Origin: Hymenopus coronatus
Lineage: Eukaryota > Arthropoda > Insecta > Mantodea > Hymenopodidae
NCBI GenBank assembly: GCA_030762935.1
Contig: CM060895.1
Span: forward strand, 38,369,001-38,433,000
Direction of reading: 5' to 3'
DNA length: 64,000 nt
Positions 20,797 to 33,142 of the stretch are shown here, piece after piece. The translations under genes and the position numbers were made by a program. The stretch's first letter is position 1. Every line of letters begins with the position of its first letter. A model generated the notes under the pieces. That model saw nothing but the letters and a program-made list of their open reading frames with translations, made no database searches and had not been told where the DNA came from.

Positions 20797-21659
20797 TTAC
20801 TTTCTCTACAAGTATTATGTACATAGTGTATAGAGAAGGTATTGTAATGCATCCAAAAATTCGACACCGAGATTTCACCGGAAATACATGTTTTAGGTCC
20901 CCCTGAATCCAAAAAAGGAACATTTTTGGAAAAAGGTCCATGTGTGTGCGTGTGTGTGTGCGTGTGTGTGTCTGTGGACAGCATAGCTCAGAAACGAAAA
21001 GACCGTTAAATACCAAACTTGGTATCTTCCGAGAATGCGACACGAAGGTTTTCAAGAAAATCCCCCCACCTTCAACTACCCTTTACATGGAACTTTTTTC
21101 GAAAACTTTGATTTTATTAAAATGGCTCTGATGATTTTGATTAAAATATCGTATATTGAAGATATTTACGACAAATAATATCTATATCTTGAATTTTCAG
21201 GAAATAGCCTCTGAAGACTACTTTATTTTGGATGAATTTTACGAAATTTTACATAACTGCTGAACCGTAAGAAATGGACAAAACCTTACCACATAGAAAA
21301 TGTAGAGCACATTAAAACACACTATTTATGTTATATAAATTTTATTCGAGGAGTTGATCGTTTTTTAGATATTCCTTGTTTTTGGTTTCAGGTTTAAAAA
21401 ACTTGTGCTTTTCTCATACAGGAATTTGTCAACTCGTGTCCATACAAACAAAGGAACTTCAGTCACCTATTAACCAGATTTTGACTTCACTTTAACCTAT
21501 GGTACTCCCATATTTCGCTTCTACTTACAAGGAAGCAAGTAATGAGACTATTTCTGCTATTGTTTTCTCGATTAGAATGAAGTAAATGGAAGAATAAGCT
21601 TATTAACAATACTTTTTTACACAGAAGTAGAGAAAGTCATGTGAATGGAACACATCAGA
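20797..21659 (-). mobile_element. RC1 element, well preserved
   Basis: Hairpin CTCTACAAGTATTATG / CATAGTGTATAGAG; (GT)n at 20941-20971; right end GTAGAGAAAGTCATGTGAA and ACACATCAGA. About 863 bases. In tandem with the preceding copy. Confidence 0.93.
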
Positions 21660-22332
21660 TTTTTTTTATTTAATAGAGACAGCAATACTTATGGAAAATA
21701 GTTCTGTTGAAGAAATATTCGTGTTTACTATATGGCTGCAGCATGGGATGTGATAAGGGAGCAAGGTCCCCAACATGTACGGGAACAATAGTGGAGTCCC
21801 CCAGCAGCTCATTAATGATCATTTATCAGAGCCAGTTGGAGGGTAGCTCGCCTCATTGCTATTCTAATTAGCCTTAATAATCCGATGGAACTCGTGCACG
21901 CACCAAACAATTAAACACAGAATTCAATTGAAGGTATAGGTAAGTGTGTGTGTCTATGTGCGACAAACGGATTAAAGTAACTTTAATTACAGGCCTGCGC
22001 CGACACAGGGATTCAGCACAACATCAAACGATTGGAATAATAGCAATTTATTGGAGGTGTTAATCAGGTCAATTTGGTTAGTCCACCCCGAACATGGTAA
22101 ATTGGGGTGCGAATCTGGACACTGCGCGGCGAGTTGTGTTTTTAATCCGAGACCTCTCTCCCTATGGCGTTCGTAATAGTGTCAATCAAGTGAGAATGCT
22201 GCAATCTCGAAACTCCGATATGATTAAGTGGGGAGAATCGAACCTGGGAATCGGGGTCCGCGGATAATTATGGCCTGTGGTGTATAGCAAAAGCGACACA
22301 AGTGAACAAACTAGAATCATTTGTTATATTTT
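21660..22332. other. Unassigned, relatively GC-rich sequence
   Basis: Not RC1, SINE or LINE by eye. It contains several TTAAT/ATTAA motifs and the blocks CGTGCACGCACC and CACTGCGCGGCGAG. No open frame of note. It could be single-copy host DNA or an unknown element. Confidence 0.4.
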
Positions 22333-23226
22333 ATTACTTTATCTACACGTACTATGGACATGCTGTATAGTGAAGGCATTGTATTGCACCCAAAAATTCG
22401 ATACCGAGATTTCACCGGAAGCATATGCTTTAAGACCCACTGAATCAATTAAAAGAGTTTTTAGAAAAAATGTCCGTGTGTCTGTCTGTCAGTGTGTGTG
22501 TGTGTGTGTGTATGTGTGTGTGGGCAGCATAGCTAAAATACGAAAAGCCCGTTAAATACCAAACTCGGTATTTAGGTTCATTATCTTCCAAGAATGCGAC
22601 ACGTAGATTTTTAAGAAACTCCCCCCACCCCAACAATCGTTTGCAGGTACAAATTTTAGAAAATCATGATTTTCTCAAAAATGGCTACAACGATTTTGAT
22701 TAAAATGTCGTATATTAAAGATATTTACATGACAAATTAAATGCATATCTTGAATTTTCTGGGAATATCATTTGGGGAAATTTTTATTCTGGATGAATTT
22801 TGCAGAATATTACATAACTGATAAAGCGTAAGAGACAGACAAAACCTTACCACGCAAAAAATGTAGAGCTGGTTAAAACACATAATTTAAGTTATATACA
22901 TTTTTCTCGTGGAGTTGATCGCTTTTGAGATATTCCTTGTTATTGGTTCCAATGTTAAAATACTCATAGTTTTCTCCTCTATGAATTTGTCAACTCCTGT
23001 CTACACAAAGGAGCTTTATTCACATAGCAACAAGCTTTTAAAATCTTTTACTATCCCTTTAGCCTATGGGACTCCCTTATTTCCCTCCAACTTACAAGGA
23101 AGCTTGTAGTTAGACCATTTCTGCTAATTCTTTCTTCATTGGCGAGAAGAAGATAGAAGAATAAGATTTTTAACAATAATTTGTTGCAGAGATAAAGAGA
23201 AAGTAATGCGAATGGAATACATCAGA
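22333..23226 (-). mobile_element. RC1 element, first of a tandem pair
   Basis: Hairpin partly decayed (TCTACACGTACTATGGACATG). A (GT)n tract of about 38 bases at 22494-22522. The right end ATACATCAGA is followed after TTT by the next copy. Confidence 0.92.
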
Positions 23227-23229
23227 TTT

Positions 23230-24120
23230 TTACTTTCTCTATACGTGCTATGTATATAGTGTATAGAGAAGGTATTGCACTCCACCAAAAATTTCGATAC
23301 CGAGATTTCACCGGAAATACATGTTTTAGGACCCCCTGTATCCAAAAAAAGCATTTTGAGAAAAAGGTCCGTGTATGTGTGTGTGTGTCCGTGTGTCTGT
23401 GAACACGATAACTCAGAAATGAAAAGTAGCTAAAATACCAAACTTGGTATTTAAGTTTAGTATCTTCCAGGGATGCGACACGAAGATTTTGAGAAAAATC
23501 CTCCCACCCCAAACTACCCTTTTCATGGAACTTTTTTAAAAAATTTTGATTTTCTTAAAAATAGCTAACGATTTTGATTAAAATATCGTATATTAAAGAT
23601 ATCTACCTGACAAATAAAATGTATATCTTGAATTTTCTGGGAATAACTTCTAAAGACCTGTTTATTCTGGATGAATTTTGCTTAATTTGGCATAACTAGT
23701 AAACCGTAAGAGATAGACAAAAACTTGCTAAAAAATATATATTTTGTTAAAATACACAACTTACGTCATATAAATTGTTTTCGTGGAACTTACCATTTTC
23801 GAGGTATTCATTGTTATTACTTTCAGTTGTGAAGTACTTATACTTCTTTTCAGAAGCAGTGTCCGTTTTTCTTTTGTTCTACTCCTGGCCAAGAAAAGAA
23901 GCGATTTCTAATGATAATCGCATAACGACAGCTTTTAAAACATTTGACTATTGGTTTTGCCTAGTGTATTCCCTTATTTTCTTCATACTTATAAGGAACT
24001 AAGTAATAAGAAAATTGTACTAATGAGTACCTCGATTAGCAAGGTGCACAAAGGAGAATAATGTTATGTAAGAAGTTTGTAGAACAGCTAGAGAAAGTCA
24101 TGTGAGTGTAACACATCAGA
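23230..24120 (-). mobile_element. RC1 element, second of a tandem pair
   Basis: Hairpin CTCTATACGTGCTATG / ATAGTGTATAGAG; (GT)n at 23371-23388; body complete; right end AGCTAGAGAAAGTCATGTG and ACACATCAGA. About 891 bases. Confidence 0.93.
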
Positions 24121-24341
24121 ATTTTTTTCATTCTGATGCTGTGGAAGAATAATTTCAAAGCATTTACCTATATTGTATTTATTTATTTATTTTAATGAAT
24201 ATAAAACCCCTTAAATACTATTACACATAAAGGTATATTAAGGTTATAGTTGCAAGAGAAGCGTATTTAATATTGGTGAATATTAGTCATAGCCTTGAAA
24301 ACATGCCATGCTGTTAACGACATAAGTAATGTATTTTCTAA

Positions 24342-24702
24342 AAATAATTTCATAACATACTTGACTTTCTCCAACTATTCGGTAACGAACTATTCTTACA
24401 ATGACTCATTCTTCTATCTAGTTTATGCTAATCTTGAATGATTTGGACTGGGGAGATTTTCTTGAAAATGTTCTTATTGAAACCTTAGAAGTTGCTGCAA
24501 TTAAATATCAAGTTTAAACGACTTTTTGTGTTTTTTGAGCTATGTTGTCCACAGACAAACACACGCGTGCACGCGCGCCTTTCTTTAACTTTTTTTTATA
24601 CTCAGGGGACATGTATTTCCGGTGACAACTCGCTATCACATTTTGGGTGGAACGCAATGCCTTCCCTATTTACTATGTATCTACTTATTTGTAGAGAAAA
24701 TA
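24342..24702 (+). mobile_element. RC1 element, large internal deletion
   Basis: The 5' end CTTGACTTTCTCCAACTATTC jumps after TTTATGCTAATCTTGA to the GGGGAGATTTTCTTGAAAATG block, losing about 500 bases. The 3' part keeps an (AC)/(GC) tract and a hairpin remnant ending GTAGAGAAAATAA. Confidence 0.82.
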
Positions 24703-24763
24703 AAAAAAAAACATTATAATAGCTTTAAAATATAACTTTTGGAAATTTCCATAACAGATTTTT

Positions 24764-25278
24764 CTTTATGCTTTACATGGAAAAGTTTCGAAAATAGGTA
24801 TTTTACACGGCAAATAAAATGTAGGTACATCTTAAATTTACTGGCAATAGCCTCTGAGGACTTCTTCATTCTGAACGACTTTTGCATAATGATAAATCTC
24901 CCACAAAGCTGTATTTCTCGTCAAAACACACAATTTATGTGCTATACATTTTTACTGTATAGGTAATAATTTCCGAGAAAACCCTGGCTGTTTATTTCAA
25001 TTTTAAAATACATATACATTTCTGAAATGGAAACTCACTATTCATTTCTTTTTTCCGTGCTCAAACAAAAAGAACGTTAATGCATCACTGAGCAACCAGC
25101 TCTTGAAAAACTTGACTATCGCTTTAGCCTAGTGTGTTCCCTTATTCCCGCTATCTACAAATAAGTATGAAATACAACTATATCAGCAAAGACTTATATC
25201 GACATATGTAAGTAAGAAAAATAATCTTTTGAAAGAAGAGTTGTTGCAGAGAAAGTCATATGAATGTAACACATCCGA
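24764..25278 (-). mobile_element. RC1 element, hairpin half missing
   Basis: Starts in the TTTACATGGAAAAGTTTCG block and runs to GTTGCAGAGAAAGTC ... ACACATCCGA. The next copy begins within 5 bases. Confidence 0.85.
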
Positions 25279-25282
25279 TTTT

Positions 25283-25921
25283 TTAGTTTCTCTACACGCA
25301 ATTTGTACATAGTGTATAGAGAAGGTATTATATTGCACCCAAAAATTCGATACCGATATTACATCGGAAATACATGTTTTGGAACACCTTGAATCAAAAA
25401 AAAAAAAACTTTTAGGAAAATGTGCGTGTGTATGTCTGTCTGTCCTCTGTCTCAGTGTGTCTGTGGGCAGCATTGCTTAAAAATGAAACGTCCGTTAAAT
25501 ACCAAATTTGATATTTAGGTTCAGTATCTTCCAAGGATGCGACTCGAAGATTTTAAAGAAAATTCCCCCTCTCCCAAGTACCCTTTACATGGAAACATTT
25601 TAAAAGAATTGACTTTCTCAAAAATGGCTCTAACGATTTTGATGAAAATCTCTTACATTTAAGATAACTACAGGACAAACCAAATTTATATCTTTGATTT
25701 TTTGGTAATAGCCTCTTTATTGAATTTTGCATAACTGGTAAACCGTAAGAGATAGACAAAACCTTACCACACAAAAATGAGAGCTCGTTAAAACACACAC
25801 TTCATTTTACATACTTTTTTTTTTTTTCGTGGAGTTGATCTGTTTGAGATATTTCTTGTTACTGGTTTCAGTTTTAAAATAATTCAAATGTTCACATACT
25901 GGAACTTGTCAACTCCTGGCA
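25283..25921 (-). mobile_element. RC1 element, 5' end missing, tandem to its left neighbour
   Basis: Hairpin CTCTACACGCAATTTG / ATAGTGTATAGAG; (GT/CTGT) tract 25424-25462. Ends inside GGAACTTGTCAACTCCTG, where the usual AGCAACCAGC block is absent. Confidence 0.87.
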
Positions 25922-25963
25922 ATGGGTTTCATCTACATGGTAAACAGCCTGATGTATTCCTTT

Positions 25964-26830
25964 ATTATTTTCTCTACACGTACTATGTACATGGTGTATA
26001 GAGAAGGTGTTGCACTCCACTTCGATACTGATATTTCAACGGAAATACATGGTTTAGGATCCTGCGTCCAAAAAAAAAAAAAAAAAAAAAAAAAACCATT
26101 TTAAGAAAAAGGTCCGTGTGTGTGTGTCCGTGTGTCTGTGAACACGATAACTCAAAAACGAAAAGTCAGTAAAATACCAAAGTTGGTATTAAATTTAGTA
26201 TCTTCCAGGGATTTTGAGAAAAATCCCCCCTCCCCAAACTACCCTTTACATGGGACTTTTTTCGAAAATTTTGATTAAAACATCTTATATTAAAATATTT
26301 ACCTGACAAATAAAATGTATATCTTCAATTTTCTGAGAATAGCCTCTGAAGCTTACTTTATTCTGGATGAAATTTACGGAATTTTGTATAATTGCTAAAC
26401 TGTAAGAGATGCATAAAAACTTAACACACAAAAAATGTAGAGCATGTTAAAACAATTTATGTAATGTACATTTTTTTTGTGGAGTTGATTGTTTTTGAGA
26501 TATTCCTTGTTATTGGTTTCAGCTTTGAAAAACTTATACTTTTCTCGTACAGGAATTTGCCAACTCCTGTCCTCGCAAACAAAGGAACTTCAGTCATATA
26601 GCAACCAGCTTTTGACTGTCACTTTAACCTACGGTTTTCCCTTATTTCGCTTCTACTTACAAGGAAGCAAGGAATAAGACTATTTCTGCTAATGTTTTCT
26701 CGATTAGCATGCAGTAAATAGAAGCATAAGCCTATCTCGATTAGCATGAAGTAAATATAAGAACAAACTTCTTAACAATAATTTGTTACAGAGATGTAGA
26801 AAAAGTCATGTGATTGGAGCAAGCATCAGA
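25964..26830 (-). mobile_element. RC1 element with A-run and local duplication
   Basis: Hairpin CTCTACACGTACTATG / CATGGTGTATAGAG. An A-run of about 26 bases at 26070-26095 has expanded from the usual short A-run. Near the right end ATCTCGATTAGCATGAAGTAAAT-type sequence occurs twice (26698-26722 and 26735-26760). Ends GCATCAGA. Confidence 0.9.
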
Positions 26831-27586
26831 TTTTTAATGTAACACGCCCAAGCAAAGCGGTTGCCTAAAATTCATAGGTTATTTAATTAAAACTATTTCC
26901 TAAGCATACAGGCAAAAACTGTATTTACAACTTTATCAAAGGACAGCACATGTGTTTGAACTTTTAGTAACTGCATCGGCTATGTATACAGTGCATTTTA
27001 TTGCATCTCTGTAATGCAGTAATTATGAGTGCAGCGATAATAAACATTTGAGAGCTAGGAATGGGGGTTTTTGTTGTTGATGCAATTATACGTTTGATGA
27101 ACATCAAGTTTCACTGTTAATCACGCTGTAACTAGAGATTTCGTGTTAGTAAAACAAGATAAGGCTACTTTTAATTTCCTATTTTATTATAGGTAATACC
27201 AGATAAAGTGCGCAGATGATATTTGTGTGTAATATAAACCAGATTTAATAATTTATTACGCATGCATATCCCTGAATAGAAATTCCAGTTTTATTCCACA
27301 CAGTTACAAGCCATGGTTGGTAGTAATATTTTGCCTGGAGCTTGTTTTCAACCAGAATTGTGGATAAAATAATATCAACCGAAATTCTAGTGCTGATTTT
27401 AATTGTTGAATAAATAACTGTTGTTATCATGCAGTATGTGTGCTGCACTGAGCAAAAACTAAATGATCACACAGATGCACGCGTATGTGTATTTAGTTAT
27501 TATTGCCTCTTTTGGCACACGATAAATATTTATAGAGATAATTTGTCTGACAGTAGTGTGATACATTTTCCTCACCATTTTTATTT
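26831..27586. other. Unassigned AT-rich sequence
   Basis: No repeat copy or gene recognised. Confidence 0.4.
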
Positions 27587-28514
27587 TTACTATCTCTATA
27601 CGTACTAAATATGCCGATCCCGGTGGACGCGCTCGGTAAGGTGTCTCGCTTTGGCGCTTCGTGGTGCACAGGATCGTGGGTTCGAGTCCCCCCTTGGGCA
27701 TGGGTGTTTCTGTGTTTGTAAATGTAAAAGTAAAACGTTAAGAATAATAAGGTCAACTAAGGAAATGTAGGAAACTGGAAAAAAAAGGAGAAAAAAGGAA
27801 TACAGCGCCGGAGTCCACACAAGCCTGTATAAAAAAAAGTATACACATGTACATAGTGTACACAGAAGGTATTGTAATGCACCCAAAAATTCTATACCGA
27901 AATTTCACAGGAAATGCATGTTTTGAGTCCCCCTGTATAAAAAAAAAGAATTTCTGAAAAAAAGGTCCGTGTGTGAGCGTATGTGTGTCTGTGTGTGTGT
28001 GGGTGTGTGGGTGTGTGTCTGTGAATAGACACATAACTCAAAAATGAAAACTCCGTTTAATACCAAACTTGGTATTTAAGTTTAATATCTTGCAAGGATA
28101 CAACCGAAGATTTTCAAAAAAGTCCCTCCATCCCCAAATACCCTTTACATGGAAATTTTTTCGAAAATTTTGATTTTCTCAAAAATGGCTCTAACAATTT
28201 TGATTAAAATATATTAAATATATTTACCTAACAAATAATATGTGTATCTTGAATTTTCTGGGAATAGCTTCTGTAGACTACTTTATTCTGCATGACTTTT
28301 ACGGAATTTTGCATAACTGGTAAACGGTAAGAGATGGACAAAAACTTACCACACAAAAAATGTAAAGCACATTAAAACACACAATTTATGTTATATAATA
28401 AGTCTATTTCTGCTAATATTTTGATTAGTATTAGGTACTTAAAAGAATACGCTTTTTGGAACAATATTTTGTTGCAGAGATGTAGAGTAAGTCATGTGAA
28501 TGGAACACATCAGA
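27587..28514 (-). mobile_element. RC1 element with a SINE in its hairpin
   Basis: Left arm TTACTATCTCTATACGTAC at 27587-27605, right arm resuming at 27839 (ACACATGTACATAGTGTAC). Between them lies a SINE. The rest is complete, with (GT)n at 27966-28020 and right end GTAGAGTAAGTCATGTGAA / ACACATCAGA. Confidence 0.92.
27609..27838 (+). mobile_element. tRNA-derived SINE nested in RC1 hairpin
   Basis: Head GACGCGCTCGGTAAGGTGTC with B box GGGTTCGAGTCCCCCC, then TTGGGCATGGGTGTTTCTG. The 3' end is ACAGCGCCGGAGTCCACA, AGCCTGTATAAAAAAAA. The flanks TATACGTA / TATACACA are the probable, slightly diverged target duplication. Same family as 42565-42755 and 41766-41979. Confidence 0.88.
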
Positions 28515-28539
28515 TTTTTTATTTGTAGCGTTACGTCCT

Positions 28540-28762
28540 TTCACCTGGTTAGTCACGGCAGACAGTGAATGAGGTTGGTTAAATGATGTTCAAATGATCT
28601 CGGGGTGGATGGAGCTTAAAGTTACTCGACATTTGTCTTCTCAAGAAGGAAAACCCCCGAAAAAACCTTATCCTGGTAACTCAACCCTAAGTGGGATTCG
28701 AAGTTGCGACCTGTTGAATGTGAGGCAGACACGGTACCACCACACTACACAGGGGGATATTA
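28540..28762 (-). mobile_element. tRNA-derived SINE
   Basis: The minus strand reads GTGTAGTGTGGTGGTACCG (A-box area) and CAACTTCGAATCCCAC (B box), then a body with a CGGGGGTTTTCC-type stretch and AAATGTCGAGTAAC. The head cannot form a full cloverleaf. It lies just beyond the RC1 end at 28514. Confidence 0.65.
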
Positions 28763-29902
28763 TCTCGGGATTGAATAGTATATCATTAATGAATACTATT
28801 TGTGAGCAAAACCAGTTATAAATAGGAACTGCATAAGTGATTGTACACCGTTACACTTTTTACTTACATGCACCCTCAAAAGGGAGTGTTTTGACCCTTT
28901 TGGCTATTTAAATACCAAAATACATGGGTATACGAAGGTATATTTGAAATTTTAAAAAATAATTTTCTGATAATCTTATCTTCCTTTTTAAAATGTTCCT
29001 CGTAAAATTTTGGCTCAGTATTTTTTTTTAAACTTAAACATACATTCTTTGAAGGAATGACGCTTTTTCCTGATATAAGAATAATGTTGGAGTCAAAGTT
29101 TTAATATTATATGATTGATTTATAGAAAATCCTCCACGCAAAATAAATGTAATACAAAATTTAATATTTGATTCCATAATATATTTGCAGAGTTAATATT
29201 TTTTAAATGGTCACAGCGGGGGAAATTTTATACTCTTAAGGAAACACAAAAGTGCCTTTTATTTTTTAGCCATTTTGGGAAACAATGTCAATTTTTGGAT
29301 TCCTGCAAATAAGGCACCATACTTTAAAGCAGATATTTGCATTGTTTAATTTTCCTAGAGCAGATAATAAGTGTTATGGACGGAATTTTAAAGCGTTGCG
29401 CTGGTTAAATGTCAATATCTCAGTTTTGAAGTTATTTTTCTCGTTCTTTTTTTTTTTTTTTTATTTTTTTAATATTCTTCCATCTTCAAAATCTATCTTC
29501 TCCCACAAAACTACAGATAGAAGTGTGAAAATATTCCACAAAGCTCTACAGAATGTGTGTAATAAATTATTTGGTCGGTAGTTTGATACCTGCCATGGAT
29601 TAGTTTTAAAAATTAATTAATATATTCATTTGCTGTTTTTGGCGTTTTTTTCCACTATGTAATATGAAATCCTTTAAAACAAAAAAAAAGCAATCTAATA
29701 TAGCACATTTTCAACAGTTTGTTACAAAGATATTAAGAAACATAACTAAAAATTTCATTTAGTTCAGTATTGGTAATACACGATAGATTTTGACTTTATA
29801 CCTAATTAAATCAAATATATTCATTAATATATCCAGATTCAAAATACATATTTTAATGAAACTATGAATACTTCTTTTGCTGTAGTGATGCATTCACAAA
29901 AA
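28763..29902. other. Unassigned AT-rich sequence
   Basis: A T-run at 29449-29470. The frame at 29285-29581 (98 residues) includes a Phe run from that T-run and has no domain. Nothing else recognised. Confidence 0.4.
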
Positions 29903-30833
29903 TCGGATTTTCACCATTTCCATGAATTTCTCTAGCTTTTCTGCAACAGATCATTCTTACAACAGCTGATCCTTATCTCTTTTTTTTTTTTTTGTGGTGT
30001 TAAACACCCGCTTTTACTGCTCTGGCACCGCAGGCGATCTCCTTATCTCCTCTTGGTGCTCACTCGTGATAAATAAAAGATAGCAAAATTGGACTTATTA
30101 CTTAGTTTCTTATAAGTAGAAGGAAATACGGGAATACACTAGGCTAAAGCAATAGTCGGATCTTTTAAAGCTGTTGCTGTATTATTGAAATTCGTTTCTC
30201 TGAACGGCCAGGAGCTGACAAATTCCTGTATCAGAAAAGTTCAAATACGTATTTTAAGACTGAAACCAACAGCAAGTAATATCTCGAAAATGGTCAACTC
30301 CATGACAAACATGTAGATCGCATAAATTGTGTGTTTCAATGAGATTGTGTTCTAAGTTTTTGACTATCTCTTCCGGTTTACCAGTTATGCAAAAGTCATC
30401 CAGAATTAAGAATCTTCAAAGGCTATTCCAAGAAAATTCTAGATATACAGCTATTTGCCACGTAAATATCTTTAATATACGGTACGTTAATTAAAACCGT
30501 TAGAGCCAGTTTTGAAAATAGAAAAAATTAGCATTTTTTGTCCATATAAAGTATAATTTTAGGTAAGGGATTTTACGCAAAATCTTCGTATCGAATCCTT
30601 GAAAGATACTAAACTTAAATACCAAGTTTGGTATTTTGCCGACTTTCTGTTTTGTAGTTATCGTCTTCACAGACATACGTTCACATATACAAGGACCTTT
30701 TTCTAAAACTGTTTTCATACAGAGGACACCAAAACCTGTACTTCTGGTGAAATCTTGGTATCGAATTTTTGAGTGGAATGCAATACATTTTCTATCTAAT
30801 ATGTACATTGTACATACGTGCTAGAGAAAGTAA
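29903..30833 (+). mobile_element. RC1 element with nested SINE fragment
   Basis: Starts TCGGATTTTCACCATTTCC; ends with hairpin TCTATCTAATATG / ACATACGTGCTAGAGA and AAGTAA. A minus-strand SINE 3' fragment with target duplication lies at 29970-30049. Another copy begins 2 bases after the end. Confidence 0.9.
29970..30049 (-). mobile_element. 5'-truncated SINE with target duplication
   Basis: The 10-base direct repeat TCCTTATCTC (29970-29979 and 30040-30049) encloses a T-run and the 3' 45 bases of the SINE family intact at 8826-9055 (minus-strand reading: CTGGTGCC-like, CGGTGCCAGAGCAGTAAAAG, GGTGTTTAACACC). 5' truncation with a poly(A) tail indicates target-primed insertion. Confidence 0.88.
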
Positions 30834-30835
30834 AA

Positions 30836-31714
30836 ACTGATTTGTTACATTCACATGACTTTCTCTAACTGATCTGCAAAGTGACGTCTTCTTTCTACAC
30901 CATGCTAATCCAGATAAGTATTAGCAGAACTTATTATTAGTTCCTTATAAGAAGGAGGGAACTAACGGAATGCGTTATGCTAAAGCGATAGTGAAATGTT
31001 TTAAAAGCTATCGTTATGCGATTATCATTGAAATTGGCTTCTTTGCTTGTTCAGGAGTAGAACAAAAGAAAAACGGACACTTCCTGTCTGAGAAAAGTGT
31101 AAGTATTTTAAAATTTAAACCAATAACAACCAATATCTTGGAAACGATCAACTTACAACAAAAATGCATATGACATAAAGTGTGTGTTTTTAAAAAGATC
31201 TACACTTTTTGTGTCACAATTCTTTGTTTATCTCTTACGGTTTAACCGTTATGCAAAATTCTGTAATACATCAACCAGAATAAAGTGTGCTTCAGAAGGT
31301 GTTCCCAGAAAATTTAAAAGATACATTCTATTTGTGTTGTAAATTACTTTAATATGTGGTGTTTTAATCAAAATCGTTGGAGGTATTTTTGGAAAAACTA
31401 CATTTTCAAAAAAATTACCATCTGAAAGAAAGTTTGGGGTGGGGGGATTTTCTTGAAAATCTTCGTGTTGCATCCTTGGAAGATAATATACTTATATACT
31501 AAGTTTGGTATTAAACGGCCTTTTAATATTTGAGCAATGCTACCCAGAGACACACACACACGGACATTTTTCTAAATATGCTTTTTTTTTTTTTTTTTTT
31601 TGGATTCAGAGGGTCCCAAAACATATATTTCGGTGGGATCTGAGTATCGAATTTTTGGGTGCAATACAATAGCTTCTCTATACACTATATACATAGTACG
31701 TATAGAGAAAGTAA
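30836..31714 (+). mobile_element. RC1 element, tandem to the preceding copy
   Basis: Starts CTGATTTGTTACATTCACA; hairpin CTATACACTATA / CATAGTACGTATAGAGA; ends AAAGTAA. The (AC)n is short (31550-31562) and is followed by a T-run of 18. Confidence 0.92.
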
Positions 31715-32175
31715 ATGTAGATCTAGCTTTATTACTTAAGAAAGCCACTTTTACTACTCCCAGTGCCTCTTAAGTATGTGGGAGCAGATTCTTTAGCTTC
31801 TAGAGATCACACTTGCGGTGCTTCAGGGTCTTGAATGACATTAAACACATTTGCTCCCAGAGTCGTATTTTGTTTGGATATTGAAATGGTGTTATTTATA
31901 TGCTCTCTTGGTTACAATTGGTCGTAAAGAGGTATCGGACATAAACATAGCTTCACTCGACAGCTCAGGCAGCGCAATAAAGGTAGGCTTCTGTCAACTC
32001 TGGTTGCCAGCGACGCGGGGCAGTAAAAATGAGACATTAAAACCCTAGTGTGAAGCTGAGTGAGTGAAGAGCGGGCAATCATACGTTATGATGCATACAA
32101 CACTGTATTTTTAAAACGTGAGCTTACACGTGCACCAGTAATATTCCCATCACTTCTATTTATTTAATCGAAATA
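31715..32175. other. Unassigned sequence
   Basis: An open frame at 31851-32048 has no recognisable domain. No repeat identified. Confidence 0.4.
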
Positions 32176-32986
32176 TCTGATGTGTACCATTGATATCACT
32201 TTCTCTACATCTCTGTAACAAATTATTGTTAAAAATCTTATGCTTCTTTTTATTTCATGCTAACAGAGAAAAAAAAAAATTAGCAGAAATAGCCTTATTA
32301 CTTGCTTCCTTGCAAGTAGAAGCGAAATAAGGGAGCACCATAGGTTAAAGTGATAGTTAAAAGCTGGTTGCTATGTGACTGAAGTACCTTTGTTTGTATG
32401 GACAGGAGCTGACAAGTTCCTGTATGAGAAAAGTACATGTATTTTAACGCTGAAACCAAAAAACAAGGAATATCTAAAAAACGATCAACTCCACGATCAA
32501 CTGCACGTGTGTTTTAACGGGCTCTACATGTTTTTTTTTTTTGTGTGGTAAGTTTTTGTCCATCTCTTACGGTTTAGCAGTTAAGCAAAATTCCGTAAAA
32601 TGCATCCAGAATAAAGTAATCTTCAGAGGCTATTCCCAAAAAATGTAAGATGTACATATTATTTGTCAGGTATATATCTTTAGTATACAATATTTTAATC
32701 AAAATCGTTAGAGTAATTTTTGAAAAAATAAAAAGTTTCGAAAAAGTTCCATGCAAAGGGTAGTTGGGCGTGGGGTGATTTTCTTGATCTTCGTGTCGCA
32801 TCCTTGGAAGATACTCAACTTAAATACCAAGTTTGGTACCTTTTCTAAAAATGTTTTTTTTTTTTTTTTTTTTGGGATTCAGTAAGAGCCAAAACATGTA
32901 TTTCCGGTGAAATCTGGTATCGAATTTTTCGGTGAAATGCAATACCTTCTTATAAACTATGTACATAGTACGCATAGAGAAAGTAA
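32176..32986 (+). mobile_element. RC1 element lacking the (AC)n tract
   Basis: Starts TCTGATGTGTACCATTGATA; the body is well conserved. The segment between CCAAGTTTGGTA and TTTTCTAAAAATG, normally carrying (AC)n, is deleted, and a T-run of 20 lies at 32854-32873. Ends with hairpin AAACTATG / CATAGTACGCATAGAG and AAAGTAA. Confidence 0.9.
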
Positions 32987-33142
32987 AATTGGCTCTATAT
33001 TCAAATGTGGTTATAATGTCTTTTTGGGGAATTTGAAGTTCGCTTCGTTGTATTCAAATCCGTTAAATCGATTATCTAACATTATTATCCTAAAAGAGGC
33101 AATATTACAACTCTTAGATCTAATGCGATACTTCAGCTATTT

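Noticed and set aside
20740..25300. CRISPR-like regular repeats
   Set aside because: The repeated blocks are whole 0.9 kb transposon copies, not short repeats with spacers, and the DNA is eukaryotic.
29285..29581. 98-residue frame with Phe run
   Set aside because: The Phe run is a poly(T) tract; there is no other support.
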